Source of the DNA: Physcia stellaris
Taxonomy: Eukaryota; Ascomycota; Lecanoromycetes; Caliciales; Physciaceae
Reading direction: 5' to 3'
Assembly: GCA_018902385.1 (NCBI GenBank)
Contig: JABSSW010000007.1
Span: 868,001-932,000, forward strand
DNA: 64,000 nt
Part shown: piece after piece, positions 57,906 through 64,000 of the stretch
How positions within the stretch are numbered: the first letter of the stretch is position 1
How the letters are laid out: each line of letters opens with the position of its first letter
The notes under the pieces: generated by a model
The model's database searches: none
What the model was told of the DNA's origin: nothing
The model's input: the letters and a program-made list of their open reading frames with translations, nothing else
Translations under genes and position numbers: made by a program

Positions 57906-59330
57906 AATTGTTTTGATTATTGTTTCGTTTATTTCGCTATTTACATGACATAAACGATTGAAACATTTTAATTATTTTGTTTTTCGAATATATTTTAAAT
58001 TTTTGCAAATCAATTATGTTGACGACGTTTCGAATAATCATTGCGATATATGCAAACAAATCAAAATTAAACGAAAATTCAATCGAAACGAAAACATCAA
58101 ACGAATTTCAAAATTTTTTCACATCATACATATTGATTTTGTATTTATTTCGATATTCGATTACGAACAAAAAACGTGTTATATCACGTTTATTTGTAAT
58201 TGATGTCGAAAAATTGATGTTTATACGATCAAAAACAAAACAAAATAAATAATTCATTTTTCGATTTACATTTTCATGATTGAAAATCAATATAATGTGA
58301 AAATCAAAATCGTCAAAATTGATTATAATTTCGAATTTCGCAATATCAAATTCGATGCATTTTTGATTTTCAAAATCATTTTATTCGAATTCGTTTTTAT
58401 CGACGTTCAAAACGTAAATAAAATCGTTGAAATTTATTAACGTACAATTATAATCATGATTCAAACGACGTTATTTGATAACGACATATTTGATTTTTGT
58501 GATCGAACGTCATTTTAATCATGACATATATCAAAAACGTCGTTTTTCGATTTTTTTTTTTGACGACATAAATTTTATCGAAAAATTTATCGACATTGTT
58601 TCAAATTTTTTTAATTTACATTCATTTAAAATCATCGTTTACGTTGTCAAAAATTCGAAACACAAAAATCATTTCGAGTTTCGCGATGACAAAAACATTT
58701 TTATTGAATACGACGACGACACGATTTATCGTGTATGAATTTCATTTTTTAACGACAACGAAATACGCAAAATCAAAAACGTCGATTTTTACGATGTCGC
58801 AATTTTCAAACAATACACGATTTTTAACGAAATCATTGCATTTGAACAAAAAAAATGTTTTATTATTTCAAACACAATTTCAAACGTTATTGTTTCGAAA
58901 ATTATCATATTCAAAAATAAATCGATCATTTTTCGCAAAATCAAATTCGCATCAAAAATTTCACAAAATATATTTTCAATCATTTTTCATAAATTTATTA
59001 TCATGCGTTCAAATCGTCAAATCAAACAAATTAATTTTTTTATGAATTCATTTGTTTATTCGATTATATCAAACAATACGACAAAAATATTTAACGTTGT
59101 TATAACAAAATTATTAACAAATTGAAAATATTTTTTCGACGATTTCGTCGTTTTTTTGAATTGTATCGACGAAAATTTTATTTTCGTCGAACGTTTTTTC
59201 GAATAATATAATGATTCATGCGTTGTCAATTCAATTTTATTGTTAATTGATTTTATCGAAATTCAAAACATCATAAATTTTGAAAATTTCGTTGTTTTCA
59301 ACAATATAAATGACAACGAATTCAACACAT
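57906..59330 (+). mobile_element. Copia B, dead, right part
   Basis: Copia integrase similarity resumes at once after gypsy 2, at 57.96-58.74 kb (NHCDICKQIKIKR, FFHIIHIDFVFI), matching Copia A 37.62-38.33 kb. It shows the strong mutation signature and ends at about 59,331, where CT and AG pairs reappear. This supports one Copia B copy split by gypsy 2. Confidence 0.65.
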
Positions 59331-61315
59331 AATGTCAGAAAGTCGTCGCATGTAATTAATTGTATTGAAATTGACGAAAATATTAATTATGCAACGATAT
59401 TAATTACATGTTGAAAAATTTTTTATTTGCGATAATCATTCGATTAATCGTTTCGATGATTCGCAAACTCGTTCAATTCGAATTTGACAAAAATTCGAAA
59501 TCAAAATCATCACATTATTTTTTTTTTAAAATTTCGCGAAATTTCGACGAATTCGTTTCGTTGTTTTTTCACATGCATGTTGTCATAAACGATCGTTAAA
59601 TGTATCAATTTAATTTCTAAATCTTTTGAGCAACGCATAGTGTTCATTTGAAAACGTCAATGTACGTGAAGCAATCATTTTAATGCGCTTTCGTTTTTTC
59701 AATGATTTCATTAAGCGACTAAAACTGATTTTCAGTAATTGCGTTCGTTCGTTTTCATTAACATTGTTCAATGTTCATTGAGTTTTTGCTATTTCGTTAA
59801 TTATCTGATGAGATTCAATTTTCAAATCGTACAAAAATTGCATGTGAATTCGTCTTTTCTGAATATCTGTGATGAAAATCGACTATCAAATGCGATGTTG
59901 TTTTCAAATCAATGTATGTGTATCAATCGAACGTTGTATTAAAATTATTTTGATTTGATCATTTCACTCGATATTTTAAACAGCTTTTAGTTTTTGTCGT
60001 TGAATCATTCATTTTTCTATCGATTTTGAAATTCAGAATTTCGTTTATTTTTCACAAATTTTCATTGACGTCGATCGCAACAAATGACGATTGCACGTTT
60101 TGTTGTTCAAACATCGAATTTTCATCATCGAAATGTAAAAATCAAAAATGAAATATTGAAAAACATTCTTTCATGATTTGCGACAATTTCAATTCGTAAA
60201 CACAATTGTCAATCATTCGTATGATTTTGAAAAAATTCAAATTTTTATAATCGAAATTTTTGTTGAATCGCATGATTTTAATATATCGCGCATTGAACAT
60301 GATCATGTCATTTATTTTGAATTCGAATGCAAATGTTCGATGTGCGTTAACATATTTTTTTTGTTTGATTTGAAATCATTTGAATTCGTTTTTCAAATAT
60401 TGTTTTAATTTTTTTTGTTTAACAATGAATTTATCGACATTTTTCATTTTTCGTCGTTGCACAAATTCGTCAATTATCGAAATCGATGATTTCAAATTTG
60501 ATTTAAAAATATAACTTTTAGTGATCAAAAATGATTCAATGTCACTTGATGCGTTTTTGTTGAAATTGCTTTCGAATTTCGTTATAAAAAAATAATCGTA
60601 TCAGTCGTTCTGACTGAAATTGACGTAAATTCTCAAATATTGTTTGAAATTTGCATTGACGTTCTCGATCTGATCGTCTGTTTCTGAATGTCAAACGATG
60701 AAAAATTTGAAATGAATGTCTATTCTTTCGCACAATCGTTGTCAGAAATAAAACACAAACTGAATGTCTCGATTTGATACTATTGAATTTGAATAATTCT
60801 TTTCTTTTCATACTCATTCTATGAAAATCTGTATCACGACACTGACTTTCAAAGAGTTTAATGAAATATATTTTTTTTTTGAAAAGTTTATTCATAGAAC
60901 ACTTTCTATAAAAAAAAGTTCGTTTTTTCTTATCAAGAAGTTTTTTCCCGATCGGAACATCAGTCGTAGAAATTCAAGAACATCAACTTTCATTGCATTC
61001 TCATTCACAATCAATCATTATGCACACAGACTCATGAAATCATCAAATTGTAAAATTAACTCAGCGCATTTCAACGCATCAACAATCATTAAAAACGAAT
61101 ATATATCAAGAATGTTGTGAGATTCAGAAATATCGAGATTTTCGAGCTCGTCAAGCTTGCTCGCAAATCAGAGTCTGATTTCGACTCATTTCAAAATCTT
61201 TTGTTAAATTCGATGTTTTCATCAATATTTAATTCAGATTTTCAAAGAGAAAAACGATCATTGCTCATTGAATTTAGCACGAACATCAAAACAATTTGAA
61301 TTCATACAATTGCTG

Positions 61316-61444
61316 TGCAGTTTGCACATCAATCATCAATCACATGAAATTTTGATTTGTTGACATTCAATTATAGAACAGATTAAACGCATTTCAATGA
61401 ATCAAAAATAACGAAAATCGATTCATTGACGCAAAAGTTATGAT
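61316..61444 (+). repeat. Direct repeat copy 1, ~129 bp
   Basis: Shares TGCAGxTTGCACATCAATC, a GCGCATTTCAA-like block and an AAAATCGATTCATT block, in order, with 62,744-62,871. Confidence 0.55.
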
Positions 61445-61499
61445 CGATGTAAATTATATGTTTTGTTGAAAAACTTGTCGAATGATCGAAATCTCGCAG

Positions 61500-61552
61500 A
61501 ATCTCATTTGTTTATTTATCTATTTATCTATTTACTTATTTATCAACTTGCT
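61500..61552 (+). repeat. TTTA/TCTATTTA microsatellite
   Basis: Short tandem units of ATTTATCTATTTATC type inside the insert. Confidence 0.7.
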
Positions 61553-62743
61553 CATCTGCACGTTCGTTATGAAAGATTTTCTCGATTTTGATCTGTGTAT
61601 CAATGTCTTTTCACGAGAACAAGTTTTTAGACGCGCGAAAAAGCGAAAAATGCGTCACAAACAACAATCGGATTCTCGCTTTCGATTTACTTTTTACTCT
61701 TTCTTTTTCTTTTCTTTTTCTTCTTTTTTTTTTTCTATCGACGATTGAAATCATCTGCTCGAAAAATGAATGTTTCAATCAACAAACAATTTTTTATCGA
61801 ACATAATGTCGAACAGTACATCGACAATCTGTTCGATTTCGTCAAAAATATACTTTACTCAACTCGACGTTTCATTTTCGATGTTTTTTCATTGAATGAA
61901 AAATTAAGAAATCGATCGAAACGATTGATTGAACACGTTCAGATTGAAATTAGACTTGCAAAAACTGCATGATTAATTCATACAATTCTTGATGTTTTCG
62001 AATTCATGAATTTCGATCGAATTCTCAAAACTCGATACAACATCATTAAAAAAAATTTACTCAAAGTCATCGTCAATTCAAAACGTTGCGATGAGTTTTA
62101 CAGACAAACTTTTCACGATGTCGACGACGAGAAAATTGAAATTGCAATTCGTTTTCAAATCGAATATCATCGAGCGACTATTGAAGTCGAATCAGAAAAC
62201 AACAAAAAAATGCAAAATGATTCGAATTGAATATTTCTAAAACGTTTCAAGAAACGCAAAAAATGAATCATGATCGACTTTCTCAGAAAATCATTCGTGT
62301 ATGAATCGAAATTATTGAAGACGTCTTCAGTCAATTCGACTTTTCTGAACAGAATACGTTCGTATTTGATCAATATCAACGTTTTTCGTTTTCGTCTTCA
62401 GCGAAAACAGTTAAATAATCTCAACTTATCAGCGTTGTTGAAAATCTGCGAGAAAAAAAATCATATTGCAATTTTCAAAAGTCAACATAAATACATAGAA
62501 TCGAAAATGATCGATATTAAAGCTAATTCAAATTAAAACTCTATCGCGTTATATTCAATCGAAAATCATGATATGTTTCGAAGATGTGCTCAAATGACTG
62601 CAATTTCTGCAATTCAAACTTCATGTTTGACATTGAGACTTTTCAAGTTACTTCAGATTTGCGACATTTTTTCTCGATCTGACTAACTCAAAATCTATTT
62701 GACGATCAATCATCAAAAATGTAGTTTGTCGTTGCAGTTGATT

Positions 62744-62871
62744 TGCAGCTTGCACATCAATCAGCAATCAAATATGATTTTCACTTATTTGATCAAAAAT
62801 GTAAATCAAAATAAGCGCATTTCAACGTTGCAAAAATAACAAAAATCGATTCATTATCGCAATAGTTTTGA
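62744..62871 (+). repeat. Direct repeat copy 2, ~128 bp
   Basis: Partner of 61,316-61,444. They are candidate LTRs of a small element, unproven. Confidence 0.55.
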
Positions 62872-64000
62872 AATTTGAAAAATCATGTTAAAAATGTGTT
62901 TGTAAAACAATTTCTCAACAACGTTTGCAAAGCAATTATGCGATATTCATTATAATTCAATGCGCACTCGTTCGATTTTTGATGTTTTTGATTTTTTGAA
63001 TAATGTTCATTTCGTATTTCAAAACGAGTCTTCGAATGTATAGTTTACTTACTGAATTAAAATGCTATTAAAATGCGAAATCGATAAGATCGCAAAACGA
63101 ATGCGAAACGATTTCGCAATCTTATCAGATCTGACTCTAACTCTGAAAAATCTCGACAAAGTTTTTTTTAAAAAAACTTCCGAATCTACTTGTTATAATT
63201 ATAATGTGTTTGTAATTTTTATCGTTACGTTTGCATATCGATAAAAATGTTATGAAATCTATCGATATGTTTTGAGAATAGCGATTCGATATAGATAACG
63301 ATTTCAACAATTTTTGTTTATTTTCTCGATATGTTTTGATTTTTTTGCATTGATGACAATTGTTGACGTATCGAATCACTGTATCAGTCATGCGTGATCA
63401 AAAATAATGCGTAAAAATTTTATCATAAATTGTCGCTTTGTCGACATGTTCGCTCGATGATGACTCGTGTATTTGTTTAAACATTGTTGAAAAAACGTCA
63501 TCATTATGAAATACGTAAAGTTTGTTTTTTATTCAAAATAATTCGTTTTTTATTTCGCAGTTTTCTAGTTTTAAACGTATTTCGATTTTGATAATGTTTG
63601 TCAATATTCGTTTTAAATCATTGCGTTTACTTTTCATTATTCTTTGTAAAATGATGTCATTTGAATATGTCGCTCTTATTTGCTCTACTATATCGAATTG
63701 AAACATAAATGAATCAATCGTTGATTTTTCTTCTGACTTCTCAATTGTTGATTTTTTTTCAAAAACACGTTTTGCAAACGATTTTTCATCTGATTTTTCG
63801 TTTGCAAAAAGTCTCTTTTCGCTCAATTCGTATAGCATCGTCGCTAAGATAGTAATTTTTTTCTAATTCTCATTCATTAACAACGATGTCAATTTGATAA
63901 CATTGCGAACTCTCTCGTCGAAATAATGAGACTTTAATAAAATTCGATGATTGAATTGTTGACGTTCATCTTGTTGTTTTTCAAATAAATTTTGAAATCG

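Larger units (their letters stand above)
50378..57910 (-). mobile_element. Gypsy 2, dead, inserted in Copia B
   Basis: The element is 50,383-57,905 with two 197-bp LTRs (TGTAA..TTCATTACA) and a perfect 5-bp target duplication AATTG at 50,378-50,382 and 57,906-57,910. On the minus strand, right to left, lie gag (57.07-57.7 kb), a zinc knuckle at 56.2-56.7 kb (CFSCHKSNHIANDFVC), a protease region near 56.0 kb, reverse transcriptase at 55.1-55.36 kb (LRLCVNYRKLNEITIKNNY), RNase H near 54 kb, integrase zinc-binding at 53.34-53.63 kb (CSNCQRMRIHRHKF) and the integrase C-terminal part at 52.9-53.1 kb. Broken by many changes, but fewer than Copia A/B. Confidence 0.85.
60950..63193. mobile_element. 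Insert of about 2.2 kb within gypsy 3 integrase
   Basis: Integrase similarity breaks off near 63,190 and resumes near 60,950. The insert has no recognisable enzyme. Its right end (63,156-63,193) matches the start of the 282-bp insert at 44,305-44,340 in inverted orientation. It also holds a pair of direct repeats 1.43 kb apart. The exact ends are not fixed. Confidence 0.4.
59331..64000 (-). mobile_element. Gypsy 3, dead, running past the right edge
   Basis: Minus-strand gypsy. The zinc-binding part of integrase is at 63.2-63.4 kb (CHQCKKIKTYREN), the preceding linker at 63.53-63.84 kb and later integrase-core similarity at about 60.55-60.95 kb. The left end, starting TGTCAGAAAG at about 59,331, should be its 3' LTR. 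The partner LTR lies outside the window. The copy is broken by many changes and split by an insert of about 2.2 kb. It shows the partial mutation signature. Confidence 0.55.

Noticed and set aside
59333-59412. Hairpin-like ATGTAATTAATTG / TTAATTACAT pair
   Set aside because: Probably part of the gypsy 3 LTR end. In such AT-rich DNA short inverted repeats are expected by chance.
35690-64000. AT-rich block as inserted mitochondrial DNA, plasmid or foreign DNA
   Set aside because: Copia and gypsy domains, LTR pairs and target duplications explain it. No mitochondrial gene is recognisable.
35690-64000. AT-rich block as a point of centromere identity
   Set aside because: Dead LTR nests occur in fungal centromeres, but nothing in the sequence alone distinguishes a centromere from other repeat islands.
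1-64000. CRISPR arrays, rRNA or tRNA genes
   Set aside because: No regular repeat-spacer array, rRNA core or cloverleaf was recognised. The only tRNA-related signal is the Copia primer-binding site.

Overview
The window looks like a piece of a filamentous ascomycete (Pezizomycotina) chromosome. Introns are short (about 37-70 nt, a few longer) with GT..AG ends and CTRAC/CTGAC-like branch sites. The genes are typical of moulds: a ptaB-type LIM-binding co-regulator, a HeLo-like/NACHT/ankyrin NLR-like protein, DUF6594, DUF2470 and DUF726 proteins. About 28 kb of the right side is AT-rich DNA wrecked by repeat-induced-type mutation.

Layout. Bases 1-35,100 are gene-bearing. They hold a PHD-finger gene cut by the left edge, a protein with three W-x-W-x-x-G-[DE]-x-P-L repeats (minus), a DUF2470 membrane protein (minus), a secreted Ser/Thr/Pro-rich protein (plus), a previously hidden three-exon micro-gene of 57 codons (minus) and ptaB (five exons, plus). 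A repeat-rich stretch with weak spliced genes follows (10.4-14.2 kb), then the NLR-like gene (three exons, minus) and a small membrane-protein gene (minus). A whole-looking Copia element lies at 18,485-23,626 (145-bp LTRs, target duplication CGCTG). After it come a mitochondrial AAA ATPase (minus), a small secreted protein (plus), a DUF6594 membrane protein (three exons, minus), a retropepsin-fold host gene (plus), a weak spliced gene (minus) and a DUF726 alpha/beta-hydrolase (two exons, minus).

From about 35,690 to the right edge the DNA is a nest of dead LTR retrotransposons. Gypsy 1 (39,622-48,345) sits in Copia A. Gypsy 2 (50,383-57,905, target duplication AATTG) and gypsy 3 (from about 59,331, running out of the window) sit in Copia B. 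Gypsy 1 carries a 282-bp insert and a sequence-fresh 1.76-kb LTR element at 46,296-48,050 (target duplication CAACG) that encodes a C2H2-finger protein and no polymerase. Gypsy 3 carries an insert of about 2.2 kb.

The most striking signal is the mutation context. In the oldest layer nearly every C is followed by A or G and nearly every G is preceded by T or C, so CpT and CpC (ApG and GpG) have almost vanished while CpA and CpG survive. That is the reverse of the classical CpA-directed RIP of Neurospora. Three strengths of this signature match the nesting order: strong in Copia A/B and gypsy 1, partial in gypsy 2, gypsy 3 and the small inserts, and almost none in the 46.3-kb element.
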